From Anaeromassilibacillus stercoravium (GTDB taxonomy: Bacteria; Bacillota; Clostridia; Oscillospirales; Acutalibacteraceae): a stretch of DNA of 36,624 nt. The notes beneath the pieces are model-generated. The model saw only the letters and a program-made list of their open reading frames with translations, had not been told where the DNA came from and searched no databases. The stretch is taken from NCBI GenBank assembly GCA_019118845.1, contig DWYE01000081.1:1-36624 (forward strand). The letters are read 5' to 3'. Positions 7,239-15,508 of this stretch are shown here, piece by piece; position 1 is the stretch's first letter; each line of letters begins with the position of its first letter. The translations under genes and the position numbers were made by a program.

Positions 7239-7628
7239 TCAATCTTTACAGATTTTTACAATTTTTGACAAATCACAAACAAACTTTCTCCCTTCTGCGA
7301 GGAATCCGGATGCTTTTAACAGCGTTCCTAAGCCTGGAACTTCGGTTTCGATGCGGTAAGCCCCATTGTTTGCGCCATAGGACGCGGCCGCACGCATCAA
7401 ACTGTCCGAACAGATCCGGGCGTTTAAGTCCGGCTGCTCCAGATTGGAACCGAACACCTCCATCTTCCGCATCCGCAGAACAGAGTCCTTTACATCCACA
7501 GCCACATAGCCGAGTTCATCGGCCGGATCGCCCATCATCAAAACGGCGGCGTGGTCTCCTTTGTCCGGCAGGTCTGCCAGCAGCTCTTGGACCCGCTTGG
7601 GATCTTGCAGCGGAAGTATGGTAATCAT
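7239..7628 (-). CDS. Small GNAT-like protein of unknown function
   Basis: 129 aa. I do not recognise a named family. The layout resembles a trimmed GNAT acetyltransferase fold: strands around LGYVAVDVKDSVLRMRKMEV (39-58), a helix around LNARICSDSLMRAAASYG (68-85), then a strand and a terminal GTLLKASGF turn. A clear acetyl-CoA P-loop (R/QxxGxG/A) is not visible, so catalysis is doubtful. ATG at 7628 has AAAGGGGA 8 nt upstream, which supports a real start even though the gene then overlaps the rluB-type gene by 113 nt. A later in-frame ATG at 7538 would cut the overlap to 23 nt. Last gene of the M50-scpAB-dac-rluB run; no terminator follows. Confidence 0.65.
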   Translation of the reverse strand: MITILPLQDPKRVQELLADLPDKGDHAAVLMMGDPADELGYVAVDVKDSVLRMRKMEVFGSNLEQPDLNARICSDSLMRAAASYGANNGAYRIETEVPGLGTLLKASGFLAEGRKFVCDLSKIVKICKD

Positions 7629-8400
7629 GTTTTGGTTCCCCTTTCCGATTCATTTGGTTTTGTTGCGCCCGTTTGTCCGCTTTCGCGCCCGCCATCAGGC
7701 GCTTGACTTCATCGGCTGTGAGCTCCCGCCATTTTCCCGGCTGAAGCATCCCAAGGCGCACGGGGCCAATGGCAATCCGTTTGAGACGTGCGACTTCAAG
7801 TCCCAATGCCTCGCACATTTTCCGGATTTCGCGGTTGCGCCCTTCATAGAGCACCATTTCCAGCACCACGCGCCCAGGTTCCTGGGAAAGCACCCGCACA
7901 TCGGCTGGGGCCGTCTTTCTGCCCTCGATCTCTATGCCCACCGCCATCTGCGTGAGCTGGTCTTCTGTAATCGAAGGCCGCACGGTTACGCGGTATGTCT
8001 TCGGCACATGCTTGGAAGGATGCATCATCGCGTTGGCAAACGCGCCGTCATTTGTCATCAGCAGAAGTCCCTCGGAGTCCCGGTCGAGCCGTCCCACGGG
8101 GTAAACCCGCTCTGGAATTTCCTGGACAAGTTCTGCCACGCATTTGCGGTCCATCTCGTCGCTCATCGTCGTAATAAAGCCGCGCGGTTTGTGCAGCATA
8201 ATATAGACCTCCTGCACATGGGATTCCACCGGCTTCCCCTTCACCGTGACCTTGTCCTTTTTGGGGTCTACCTTATCCCCAATCTTGGCCACAGACCCAT
8301 TGACGCGCACTTCGCCGGCCGCGATCATCTCCTCCGCCTTGCGCCGGGAGGCAATGCCGCAGTCGGCGAGCATTTTCTGTAATCGTACCTCTTTAGCCAT
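7516..8400 (-). CDS. rluB: 23S rRNA pseudouridine synthase, RluB/RsuA family
   Basis: 294 aa, start at the ATG at 8400 (MAKEVRLQKML; AAAGGAT upstream) rather than the upstream in-frame one at 8427, which overlaps the dac stop. N-terminal S4 RNA-binding domain (about 4-65: LQKMLADCGIASRRKAEEMI). The catalytic domain contains VGRLDRDSEGLLLMTNDG with the catalytic Asp, and the family's GRNREIRKMCEALG motif. It isomerises a uridine in 23S rRNA helix 89 or its 16S counterpart. The last ~55 residues are a basic Arg/Gln/Gly tail, partly encoded where the gene overlaps the next one by 113 nt. Basic tails occur in other RluB proteins. Confidence 0.92.
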   Translation of the reverse strand: MAKEVRLQKMLADCGIASRRKAEEMIAAGEVRVNGSVAKIGDKVDPKKDKVTVKGKPVESHVQEVYIMLHKPRGFITTMSDEMDRKCVAELVQEIPERVYPVGRLDRDSEGLLLMTNDGAFANAMMHPSKHVPKTYRVTVRPSITEDQLTQMAVGIEIEGRKTAPADVRVLSQEPGRVVLEMVLYEGRNREIRKMCEALGLEVARLKRIAIGPVRLGMLQPGKWRELTADEVKRLMAGAKADKRAQQNQMNRKGEPKHDYHTSAARSQAGPRAAGRPAGQRRPRRRFDDGRSGR

Positions 8401-8423
8401 CCATTCAACATCCTTTACCAATT

Positions 8424-9587
8424 TCATTCAATCTGAAAAAAGGTCCGCACGGCCTCCACCAGCCGTTCCCATAAGCTCTTTTCCCTGGGAGTCTGTTCCG
8501 CGCATCCCTGTGCGGTCAAAACAGTTTCCGCGATCTCCTGCCCGTCCAGGATATAGCGCACCCGGCCCACCGCCTGTTGTTCCATCACAGGCGCATATAC
8601 AAAACGCGGCAATTCCACAATGCGCCTGACCCGTTCGGCGGCGCCCCGTGGGATCACAGCCACCTCGCCTGCGCTCCCCCGCACCTGAACCGAACGGGCC
8701 AACCCGCCGGTGACCGGAAGGGTTGCCGTATACCCGCTGTCGTCCACCGGGTAACACTCCAATTGGGAAAACCCATCATTCAAAAGCGCCATATGATCGT
8801 TCCAATCATCTGGGGCATTCAATGTCACCGCAATCAAACGGATACCGTCGCGCTCCGCCGCTGAAACGAGGCAGCGCCCCGACTTTTTTGTAAAGCCGGT
8901 TTTCACACCGGTACATCCCTCATACAAGTTCAAAAGCTTATTGTGATTGGTATACCTGCGGGTTTGATCCGGGGTTATGAAAGAAATATTCATCGCTTTC
9001 TGGCCCACAATGGCGGCAAAATCCGGATTTTTCATAGCCGCCGCAGCCAAAGTCGCCATGTCGCGCGCCGTAGAATAATGCGCGTCGTCGTCCAGACCAG
9101 AAGGGGTGACAAAATGCGTATGTTCCATGCCCAGCTCCTGGGCACGCTGGTTCATTTTCTCTGCAAAAGCTTCCGTTGATCCAGAAATCGCGATGGCCGC
9201 AGAATTGGCTGCATCATTGCCAGAGACAATGAGCATCCCCGCCGCCAAACTTTTCAGAGTCAGCTGATCGCCAGGCTGCAACCCCATGGACGAACCTTCC
9301 ACACGCACCATTTCATCGGTAATGGTAACCACCGGATCGTCCGTCGCCGCGGTTTCCAAGGCGATCAAAGCGGTCATGATCTTGGTTGTACTGGCCATGG
9401 ACCGTTGTTCATCCGCGTTTTTTTCGTAGAGTACCTTCCCGCTGTCCGCGTGGATCACAATCGCCGCCTGCGCGGAGACTTGAGGCCCCCCTTCCGCATA
9501 CGCGGTCGGAGCGGCACAGACAGACAGAAAAAAGCACACAACGCCTGCCAGAATCGCACATAATGATTTTTTACACAAAGCAACCAC
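8424..9587 (-). CDS. D-alanyl-D-alanine carboxypeptidase (S11, DacF/PBP5 type), first copy
   Basis: 387 aa with a Sec signal peptide (about 1-31, ending PTAYA|EGG). It removes the terminal D-Ala from peptidoglycan pentapeptides outside the membrane. Serine-peptidase motifs are intact: STTK (SxxK), SGN (in IVSGNDAANSAA) and KTG (in GVKTGFTKKSG). A C-terminal PBP5-like beta domain and a final amphipathic stretch (LWERLVEAVRTFFQ) could attach it to the membrane. The start is a GTG at 9587; a TTG three codons on is an alternative. It lies 48 nt after ytfJ, a partnership often seen in spore-formers. Its stop (8424-8426) lies 23 nt before the rluB start. Confidence 0.93.
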   Translation of the reverse strand: MVALCKKSLCAILAGVVCFFLSVCAAPTAYAEGGPQVSAQAAIVIHADSGKVLYEKNADEQRSMASTTKIMTALIALETAATDDPVVTITDEMVRVEGSSMGLQPGDQLTLKSLAAGMLIVSGNDAANSAAIAISGSTEAFAEKMNQRAQELGMEHTHFVTPSGLDDDAHYSTARDMATLAAAAMKNPDFAAIVGQKAMNISFITPDQTRRYTNHNKLLNLYEGCTGVKTGFTKKSGRCLVSAAERDGIRLIAVTLNAPDDWNDHMALLNDGFSQLECYPVDDSGYTATLPVTGGLARSVQVRGSAGEVAVIPRGAAERVRRIVELPRFVYAPVMEQQAVGRVRYILDGQEIAETVLTAQGCAEQTPREKSLWERLVEAVRTFFQIE

Positions 9588-9635
9588 CTGCCCATAAAGG
9601 TATATGCAGGCGGCTGCGCAATTTAGTATTCGATT

Positions 9636-10061
9636 TTATTCGGCTGGGGTTTCCGCCGCTTTCTCCGCTTTTTTTGCCTTTTTTTCTTCGCTTTTCTTGC
9701 TCACAATCCCGCTGATCTTATCCACAACATCCGGCACCATGCCGACAATCCGGTCAGCCGAGCTATTATACGGGTCGATCTGCAAAAGCTTGACATTGCC
9801 GTTGGAGATCGTAAGAAACGCAATCGGATTGATGGAGATCCCTGCGCCCGTGCCGCCGCCGAAAAATTCTTTTTCGCTCTGCACCTTGGAGGGGAAATCC
9901 GAGCCGCCGGAGGCAAAGCCATAGGAAATTTTCGAAATGGGTATGATGATGGTTCCGTCCGGGGCCGTAATCGGGTCCCCCACAATGGAATTGACGTCCA
10001 CCATCTGCTTGATTTTTTCCAAAGTGGTATTCATCATGCCTTCAATTGGATGGTCGCTCAT
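9636..10061 (-). CDS. ytfJ: GerW/YtfJ family sporulation protein
   Basis: 141 aa. Opens HPIEGMMNTTLEKIKQMVDVNSIVGDPI, has the core TIIIPISKISYGFASGG and the FGGGTGAGISINPIAFLTI stretch typical of the family, and ends in a Lys/Glu/Ala-rich tail. In Bacillus, GerW is a spore protein needed for normal germination; the biochemical role is unknown. Lies 80 nt after the DUF2953 gene, with GGCGGTG as the likely ribosome site. The ytfI-ytfJ pairing (DUF2953 plus YtfJ) is the same as in Bacillus, which supports both calls and points to a spore-forming lineage. Confidence 0.92.
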   Translation of the reverse strand: MSDHPIEGMMNTTLEKIKQMVDVNSIVGDPITAPDGTIIIPISKISYGFASGGSDFPSKVQSEKEFFGGGTGAGISINPIAFLTISNGNVKLLQIDPYNSSADRIVGMVPDVVDKISGIVSKKSEEKKAKKAEKAAETPAE

Positions 10062-10141
10062 TTTGATACACCGCCTTTTTCAATTTGGTTTGCTTCTTTT
10101 ATCCACATACCGTAAAAGGTTGATCCGGGCAAAATTTTGTT

Positions 10142-10771
10142 TTAGGATGTGCTCTGAACCGCTTGTCCGCCTTCTTTTTGCAGCTGCACCAGGTGCACAA
10201 GCGCCCCGAGCACACCGCTGATCAAAAACAAAAGCCGGATATGCGCCTGAAAGTCCAAAACGGCGCTGCTTTCCTTTTGATCAAAGTCCGGCGTAATCTG
10301 CACATGGTACCGTTTACAAATACAATTGTGCAAAAAAGCGCTCAACGCCGTACAGACAATCCCGCATACATACCCGTAGTTCACGGCCGCCTGCGCCGCA
10401 TCCTCATCCGCCACCAGGATCTCAAGGTGCAGACGTGTCACCACCAGATGCGAAAATAGCCTGCGCGCCGTCCTCGTGGCCACTTCGCCAACTTGGCGCA
10501 AAAGCTTCAATAAGCCGGAAATGCCCTTCTCTTCCAGTATCTCCTGAAATTTTGATTTCTTGTGCTCCTCCGGTTCCTTTTTCTCGGATTCAGGGAACTC
10601 TTTCGCCTCTTTCTTGGGCTTTTCCTTGGGAGGCGCCACTTGATAGGTGAAAAACAGATACCGGATTTTGATCGTGAATTCTTTTTGGAAGCCTACAACG
10701 ATCGTAACCGGGCAGAGCAAGAGCAGAAACAATGCGAGCAGAATTCCCGCTACAATCCAAACAGCTATCAT
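10142..10771 (-). CDS. DUF2953 membrane protein (YtfI-like)
   Basis: 209 aa. One strong N-terminal membrane segment (about 3-25, IVAGILLALFLLLLCPVTIV), a soluble part with a Lys/Glu-rich insert (about 48-75), a helical middle (GLLKLLRQVGEVATRTARRL) and a C-terminal hydrophobic hairpin region (about 175-195). The order and the conserved YGYVCGIVCTALSAFL stretch fit DUF2953. Function unknown; in Bacillus the homologue sits next to ytfJ and is sporulation-associated, as here. ATG at 10771 with AGGGGGC; 9 nt after scpB. Confidence 0.82.
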   Translation of the reverse strand: MIAVWIVAGILLALFLLLLCPVTIVVGFQKEFTIKIRYLFFTYQVAPPKEKPKKEAKEFPESEKKEPEEHKKSKFQEILEEKGISGLLKLLRQVGEVATRTARRLFSHLVVTRLHLEILVADEDAAQAAVNYGYVCGIVCTALSAFLHNCICKRYHVQITPDFDQKESSAVLDFQAHIRLLFLISGVLGALVHLVQLQKEGGQAVQSTS

Positions 10772-10780
10772 AAGCGCCCC

Positions 10781-11341
10781 CTAGCTCTGTTCCACTTCCT
10801 CGCCGGCTTCTTCTTCCTCCGTTTCCTCCTGCTTATGCGGCAAAGGAGGAAGTTCGCTTAGAGAAGAAATATTGAGGCAGCGCAAAAAATCGGAGGTTGT
10901 CCCATATAAGAGCGGTCTGCCCGGCAACTCCAATCTTCCCCGTTCCTCAATCAACCCTTTTGCGGTCAAGCTTCCCAACACGCCGGAACAGTCCACGCCG
11001 CGAATCTGTTCCACAAACGCCTTAGTCACCGGTTGGTTGTAGGCGACAATCGCCAAAACCTCCATGGCGGCCTGGGAAAGCGGCGTGTTCCTGCGCAGGT
11101 CGAGCGCCTGGCGCACCTCCTCCGCATACGCGGGGTTGCTGCACATCTGGTAAGAGTCCTCCAATTTGACGATCCGGACGCCACCGTCCTCCGTATTAAA
11201 ATCGTCCATCACACTCTGCATCAATTTGGCGGCGGTTGTCCGGTCCAGGGAAAGCACCTGCGCCACGCGATCCGTCGACACCGCATCCCCGCTGGCAAAG
11301 AGGATGGCTTCTATTGCTCCTCGGATCTTTTTGATTTCCAA
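10781..11341 (-). CDS. scpB: Segregation and condensation protein B
   Basis: 186 aa, two winged-helix domains; binds ScpA and the SMC head in the chromosome-organising condensin. Typical opening IRGAIEAILFASGDAVS and the second-domain stretch LSQAAMEVLAIVAYNQPVTKAFVEQIRGVD. Start is a TTG at 11341 inside the end of scpA (31-nt overlap), with GGTGA 6 nt upstream; translational coupling is likely. Acidic C-terminal tail (EETEEEEAGEEVE). Confidence 0.95.
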   Translation of the reverse strand: MEIKKIRGAIEAILFASGDAVSTDRVAQVLSLDRTTAAKLMQSVMDDFNTEDGGVRIVKLEDSYQMCSNPAYAEEVRQALDLRRNTPLSQAAMEVLAIVAYNQPVTKAFVEQIRGVDCSGVLGSLTAKGLIEERGRLELPGRPLLYGTTSDFLRCLNISSLSELPPLPHKQEETEEEEAGEEVEQS

Positions 11342-12051
11342 TGTCGTTCACCGCCGTCCATCAATTTTACGGTCGCCGTCCCGCCTTCGCCTTCAATGCG
11401 CACGCGCTTGCCTTTCACCAGCTCCAGTACGGCGAGGAAGGTCGCCACCAGATCGGACTTATCCCGTTTTTCTATGAAAAGGCTTTCATACTCCACCGCT
11501 TTCACTTTCCACAACCGGCGCAGCACATAGACAATCTGGGAAGCGACCGACACAATCCTGTGCGTGACGATCCCAGAAAACGATTGCGGGGAGGGCGGTG
11601 CAGCGCGCTTTCCACGCCCCGCCGCAGTTAAATACGCTTTTAAGAGTTCCCGCGGATCGTGGTGCCGCTTGTAACGCTTATCCGGCTCGATTTCGGCCGG
11701 TTCCCGCACATAGATATTGTAAGAAAACCGTTCCGCGAGCTGCGCCGCAACCTTTTTACACTCCTGGTATTCCAGCAACTGCCCGGTGAGTTCTTGACGA
11801 AGCGCCTCCATCTCATCGTGCTTTGGAAGGAGGGAGACCGTTTTCATATATACAAGCCGCGCCGCCATCTCCAGGAATTCACTGGAGACATCCATGTCAG
11901 CCTCTTGCATGGCATTGATCTGCTCCATATATTGATCCAGAAGCTCGGAAATCTGTATATCACAGATGTCCAACTTATTCTTGGTGATCAGATAGAGCAA
12001 GAGGTCCAAGGGCCCTTCAAATGTTTCCAACTTATAGGATAGCTTTTCCAT
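11311..12051 (-). CDS. scpA: Segregation and condensation protein A
   Basis: 246 aa, the kleisin that bridges SMC heads. Begins MEKLSYKLETFEGPLDLLLYLI, the hallmark ScpA opening. The middle contains FLEMAARLVYMKTVSLLP; the C-terminal winged-helix part includes LVATFLAVLELVKGKRV. ATG at 12051 follows GAGGG; 12 nt after the M50 gene and overlapping scpB. The M50-scpA-scpB order is common in Firmicutes. Confidence 0.96.
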   Translation of the reverse strand: MEKLSYKLETFEGPLDLLLYLITKNKLDICDIQISELLDQYMEQINAMQEADMDVSSEFLEMAARLVYMKTVSLLPKHDEMEALRQELTGQLLEYQECKKVAAQLAERFSYNIYVREPAEIEPDKRYKRHHDPRELLKAYLTAAGRGKRAAPPSPQSFSGIVTHRIVSVASQIVYVLRRLWKVKAVEYESLFIEKRDKSDLVATFLAVLELVKGKRVRIEGEGGTATVKLMDGGERHWKSKRSEEQ

Positions 12052-12063
12052 AGGGCCCTCGTA

Positions 12064-12756
12064 TTATAACAGGCCAAACAGCTGGTATGGGAGCTGGGCC
12101 AGCCACATCACACCGTTGTAGCAGATGTTCTGCAAAAAGCTGATCGGGCCGTCCAACAGGCCCGTAAAAAGCACCAGCATCAGAACCATCATGATGATAT
12201 TCTGGTACCGGTAATAACTGTACAGCGCCCGGTTCGAAAGGAATGCGCCCACGATCCGGGAACCGTCCAGAGGCGGGATGGGCAGCAGGTTGAACACCGC
12301 CAGGCCCACATTGATGATGATATAATATTGGAAGAACACCAGCACAAAGGTTGGCACGCTGAAATTCGTCGCCAAAAGGACGCCGATATAGATCAAAGCG
12401 CCGATCAGAGAGGCCAACAGATTGGAAACGGGTCCCGCCAGCGCTGTGATGGCCATCCCGCGCTTGGGATTTTTAAAATTGTTCGGATTGACCGGCACCG
12501 GCTTTGCCCAACCAAAACCAAACAGCAAGAGGAACAGCGCTCCCAACGGGTCCACACTTGCTATGGGATTGAAGGTCAAGCGGCCCTGGTATTTGGCCGT
12601 ATTGTCTCCAAGCTTATACGCCACCCACCCATGGGCAAACTCGTGTAAAGGCAAAATACAGAAAATGACGAACAACACCGCCACGATCTGCATCAGGATA
12701 CTCATAAAATCGACCGAGCCACCGCTGAACAACGAGCGAATGACACTAAACAGCAT
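12064..12756 (-). CDS. Site-2 protease family membrane metallopeptidase (M50)
   Basis: 230 aa, five or six membrane segments. The zinc site is complete: HEFAH (H38, E39, H42) in the first core helix and NLLPIPPLDGSR (D164) in the third. It lacks a PDZ domain and is the short S2P subfamily (group III-like), cutting substrates inside the membrane; the substrate is unknown. ATG at 12756 with AAGGAG 9 nt upstream. First gene of the operon that continues through scpA, scpB, DUF2953, ytfJ, dac, rluB and the GNAT-like gene. Confidence 0.93.
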   Translation of the reverse strand: MLFSVIRSLFSGGSVDFMSILMQIVAVLFVIFCILPLHEFAHGWVAYKLGDNTAKYQGRLTFNPIASVDPLGALFLLLFGFGWAKPVPVNPNNFKNPKRGMAITALAGPVSNLLASLIGALIYIGVLLATNFSVPTFVLVFFQYYIIINVGLAVFNLLPIPPLDGSRIVGAFLSNRALYSYYRYQNIIMMVLMLVLFTGLLDGPISFLQNICYNGVMWLAQLPYQLFGLL

Positions 12757-12858
12757 AAAAACACGCTCCTTCTAAAATAATACATCCACCCGGCGGAAAA
12801 ACCAACCGATTAGGCCGTTGATGGACACTATGCTTTCCCAAGGAACCGCACAGCCCCT

Positions 12859-12880
12859 GTTTGCTTCCATAGCAGCAAAC
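12859..12880 (-). other. Stem-loop in the leader of the M50-scpAB operon
   Basis: The leader of about 180 nt between the promoter and the M50 start holds a perfect 7-bp stem (GTTTGCT / AGCAAAC) with an 8-nt loop. A 22-codon reading (12896-12828, MRWKKRLLLWKQ...) spans it, and a 39-codon reading (12891-12772) ends at the M50 ribosome site. Neither has a good Shine-Dalgarno. No known riboswitch signature is seen. Together with the two promoters, this is all I see in the 12757-13116 gap. Confidence 0.3.
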
Positions 12881-12943
12881 GCTTTTTCCATCGCATAAAA
12901 TGAGCGGCCGCACCTCTTATAGGTCATCACGTTTTGTCGTTTT

Positions 12944-12972
12944 ATTATAATACGTTTGGCTTCAAAATACAA
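12944..12972 (-). promoter_or_regulatory. Sigma-A promoter of the M50-scpA-scpB operon
   Basis: Minus strand: -35 TTGTAT (12967-12972), 17 bp, -10 TATAAT (12944-12949). Predicted start near 12937, leaving a leader of about 180 nt. Confidence 0.75.
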
Positions 12973-13041
12973 GATATGGGAGGCCAGCGCGCGATTTTGT
13001 GGAAATGTTTGCCGCTTTGCAAAATATTCTTGCGAAAAAGC

Positions 13042-13070
13042 TTGCAATTGCCAGAGGAATCTGCTAGAAT
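13042..13070 (+). promoter_or_regulatory. Sigma-A promoter of rpmB
   Basis: -35 TTGCAA (13042-13047), 17 bp, -10 TAGAAT (13065-13070). Divergent from the M50 operon promoter. AAGGAGGTG precedes the ATG at 13117. Confidence 0.75.
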
Positions 13071-13116
13071 ACTACTGTTGTAATTTTGATAAGCCCGTTA
13101 AAGGAGGTGCAGACTC

Positions 13117-13305
13117 ATGGCAAAATGTGATGTTTGTGGCAAGGATATTGCTTTCGGTATCAAGGTTTCTCATTCTCACAGACGTGCGAACAGAACTTGG
13201 AAGCCCAACATTCGTCGCGTGAAGGCGATTGTAAATGGCAGCCCCAAGCGTATTTACGCCTGCACCCGTTGCTTGCGTTCCGGCAAGGTTACCCGTGCCG
13301 TCTAA
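13117..13305 (+). CDS. rpmB: Ribosomal protein bL28
   Basis: 62 aa, full length. Opens MAKCDVCGKDIAFGIKVSHS and ends with YACTRCLRSGKVTRAV; the two Cys pairs (CDVC, CTRC) mark the zinc-binding form. Part of the large ribosomal subunit. Strong AAGGAGGTG ribosome site. Single gene between its own promoter and terminator, converging on plsY. Confidence 0.97.
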   Translation: MAKCDVCGKDIAFGIKVSHSHRRANRTWKPNIRRVKAIVNGSPKRIYACTRCLRSGKVTRAV

Positions 13306-13322
13306 ACTGAACAAAGAAGCTG

Positions 13323-13350
13323 AAAGGAGTCCTAAAGGGCTCCTTTTTCG
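13323..13350 (+). terminator. Intrinsic terminator of rpmB
   Basis: Stem AAAGGAGTCC (13323-13332) / GGGCTCCTTT (13337-13346) with one G-U pair and a TAAA loop, then TTTCG. Confidence 0.85.
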
Positions 13351-13374
13351 TTATAATTTTATAAGAGAAGCGAT

Positions 13375-13420
13375 AAAAGGCTGTTGAACACATCGAGACG
13401 GATGCGTTCAACAGCCTTTT
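13375..13420. terminator. Long hairpin between convergent rpmB and plsY
   Basis: Perfect 15-bp stem (13375-13389 with 13406-13420; core GGCTGTTGAAC/GTTCAACAGCC) and a 16-nt loop. On the plus strand it is followed by TCGATTTTTT; on the minus strand the stem itself ends in TTTT. It probably stops the der-plsY transcript and backs up the rpmB terminator. Confidence 0.75.
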
Positions 13421-13443
13421 TCGATTTTTTCCGTTATAGTCGC

Positions 13444-14151
13444 TCAATGCTTTTTCACGCTGAGTTTCTTTTCCGTGCCCGCACGCAAGCGCGCGATATT
13501 CGCATGATGTTTTCCGACCAGCAGCCCTCCCAGGAAAAGCGCCACAATCATGGTCAGGACGCAATACGTCGGGCTTCCAATCTGGAACATGCGGTAATCA
13601 ACGAGATAGTTAAACACGAACGTGCAAATTGGGAATGCAATCCCAGCGCTGATCGACCCTGCCGATACAATGCGCGTCAGCAGGACAACCACAATAAACA
13701 CCACAATCACAACAACAAAACTGCGCCAGTCGATCAGCAGAATGATGGACCAACTGGTCAAGACCCCTTTTCCGCCCCGGAAACCAAAGAACACCGGAAA
13801 GTCATGCCCCAATACACAGAAGATACCAGCCAAATACGCGCCGTACTGGACAAACTCCCACGAAGAGACACCCGCCAACGGATAGGCGGCCGCAAAATAT
13901 TGGAACAGCAACCTCCCGATGAAGACCGCCAGCACCCCTTTGATAAAGTCAAACGCAAAGGTACAGGCCGCCGCCCGTTTTCCCACGGAGCGGAGGACAT
14001 TCGTTGTTCCGGCATTGCCGCTTCCCATTTCGCGGATATCCTCGTGGCTAAACAACTTCGTAAAAATAATGGAAGAGTTGATGCTTCCCAGCAAATAGGA
14101 AATGACCATCGTCAGGACGGCCGGCAAGACAGCGCTCATGAAAATACCCAT
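13444..14151 (-). CDS. plsY: Acyl-phosphate:glycerol-3-phosphate acyltransferase
   Basis: 235 aa, integral membrane enzyme that makes lysophosphatidate from acyl-phosphate and glycerol-3-phosphate, the first step of phospholipid synthesis. Conserved motifs: SYLLGSINSSII, GSGNAGTTNVLR and GHDFPVFFGFRGGKGV. Start at the ATG at 14151 (AGGGGGAACG 8 nt before); a second ATG is four codons on. Lies 34 nt after der. Confidence 0.96.
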   Translation of the reverse strand: MGIFMSAVLPAVLTMVISYLLGSINSSIIFTKLFSHEDIREMGSGNAGTTNVLRSVGKRAAACTFAFDFIKGVLAVFIGRLLFQYFAAAYPLAGVSSWEFVQYGAYLAGIFCVLGHDFPVFFGFRGGKGVLTSWSIILLIDWRSFVVVIVVFIVVVLLTRIVSAGSISAGIAFPICTFVFNYLVDYRMFQIGSPTYCVLTMIVALFLGGLLVGKHHANIARLRAGTEKKLSVKKH

Positions 14152-14185
14152 GGATCGTTCCCCCTACCTAAATCGTTTCAGCGGA

Positions 14186-15508
14186 TCACTTATCCCCGCG
14201 CTCCCGGATAATAAAACGCACCGGAGTCCCCTCCAAGCCAAATGTCTCACGGATACGGTTCTCCAAGTACCGCTGATAAGAGAAATGAAATAGTTCCGCC
14301 GAATTTACAAAACAGACAAACGTTGGCGGCTTTGTGGAAGCCTGCGTCATGTAATAAATTTTTAGCCGCTTGCCCTTGTCCGTAGGAGGCTGCACGCGCG
14401 CGGTGGCCTGCGCCAGCACATCGTTGAGCATACCGGTGGCAATGCGCATGGCATTCGAATTCGCCACATGCTTAATCAACTCAAATAGGCGGTCGATGCG
14501 CTGCCCGGTTTTTGCCGACAAAAACAAAAATGGTGCATAAGACATGAAGGAAAAATCTTCCTCCAGCTTTTTGCGGTAGGCCGTCATCGTGCTCCCGTCT
14601 TTTTCAACCGCATCCCACTTGTTGACGGCAATCACACAGCCCTTCCCCGCTTCATGCGCCAAGCCGGCCACCTTGGAATCCTGATCCGTAAACCCTACGG
14701 TTGCATCGATCATGATGACGCACACATCTGCGCGCTCAATCGCCATCTGCGCCCGGATGACGCTGTACTTTTCAATGGAATCATCCACCTTGTTGCGGCG
14801 GCGCAACCCGGCGGTATCAATCAAAATAAAGCGGCCGTAGGCATTTTCCACCTCTGTGTCGATCGCATCGCGCGTTGTTCCCGCAATGTCGGAGACAATG
14901 CAGCGGTTTTCCCCGGAAATCCGGTTGACCAGAGAACTTTTGCCCACATTCGGCTTGCCGATAATCGCCACGCGGATCAGCTCCCCGTCCTCTTCCCCTT
15001 CCGGCTCTGCGGGGAGATACTCCACCACACGGTCCAGCAGATCACCGGTCCCGTGGCCGTGAACGGAGGAAACCTGGACAGGGTCCCCCAAACCAAGGTT
15101 ATAAAACTCATAGAAATCCGCCGGCGGCTCGCCCACCGAGTCGCACTTGTTGACACAGAGAATGACCGGGCGGCCGCTCTTGAGCAGCATCGCCGCAATG
15201 TCGGCGTCCGTCGCCACCAGGCCGGAGCGGATGTCCGTCACCAATATAATCACATCGGCCGCATCGATAGCCAACTGCGCCTGCGCACGCATCTGCGAAA
15301 GGATCACATCGCTGGCGCTCGGCTCAATGCCGCCGGTATCCACCAAAGAAAATTTGCGCCCTTCCCACTCGCAGTCTCCATAGATCCGGTCGCGCGTGAC
15401 GCCCGGCGTATCGTCTACGATTGACAGGCGCTGTCCGATCAGCTTATTAAACAACGTTGATTTGCCGACATTTGGCCTGCCGACAATCGCCACAACTGGC
15501 TTAGCCAT
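14186..15508 (-). CDS. der: Ribosome-assembly GTPase Der (EngA)
   Basis: 440 aa with two GTPase domains in tandem, needed for 50S assembly. First domain: GRPNVGKST (Walker A), DTPG, then DTGG and NKCD. Second domain: GKPNVGKSS, DTAG and NKWD. The C-terminal KH-like domain (about 355-440) follows. Length is typical. Start overlaps the end of the DUF512 gene by 8 nt. Confidence 0.97.
   Translation of the reverse strand: MAKPVVAIVGRPNVGKSTLFNKLIGQRLSIVDDTPGVTRDRIYGDCEWEGRKFSLVDTGGIEPSASDVILSQMRAQAQLAIDAADVIILVTDIRSGLVATDADIAAMLLKSGRPVILCVNKCDSVGEPPADFYEFYNLGLGDPVQVSSVHGHGTGDLLDRVVEYLPAEPEGEEDGELIRVAIIGKPNVGKSSLVNRISGENRCIVSDIAGTTRDAIDTEVENAYGRFILIDTAGLRRRNKVDDSIEKYSVIRAQMAIERADVCVIMIDATVGFTDQDSKVAGLAHEAGKGCVIAVNKWDAVEKDGSTMTAYRKKLEEDFSFMSYAPFLFLSAKTGQRIDRLFELIKHVANSNAMRIATGMLNDVLAQATARVQPPTDKGKRLKIYYMTQASTKPPTFVCFVNSAELFHFSYQRYLENRIRETFGLEGTPVRFIIRERGDK

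Noticed and set aside
12772..13047. 91-codon minus-strand frame upstream of the M50 gene
   Set aside because: It runs through the promoter at 12944-12972, has no ribosome site and resembles nothing; kept only as possible leader readings.
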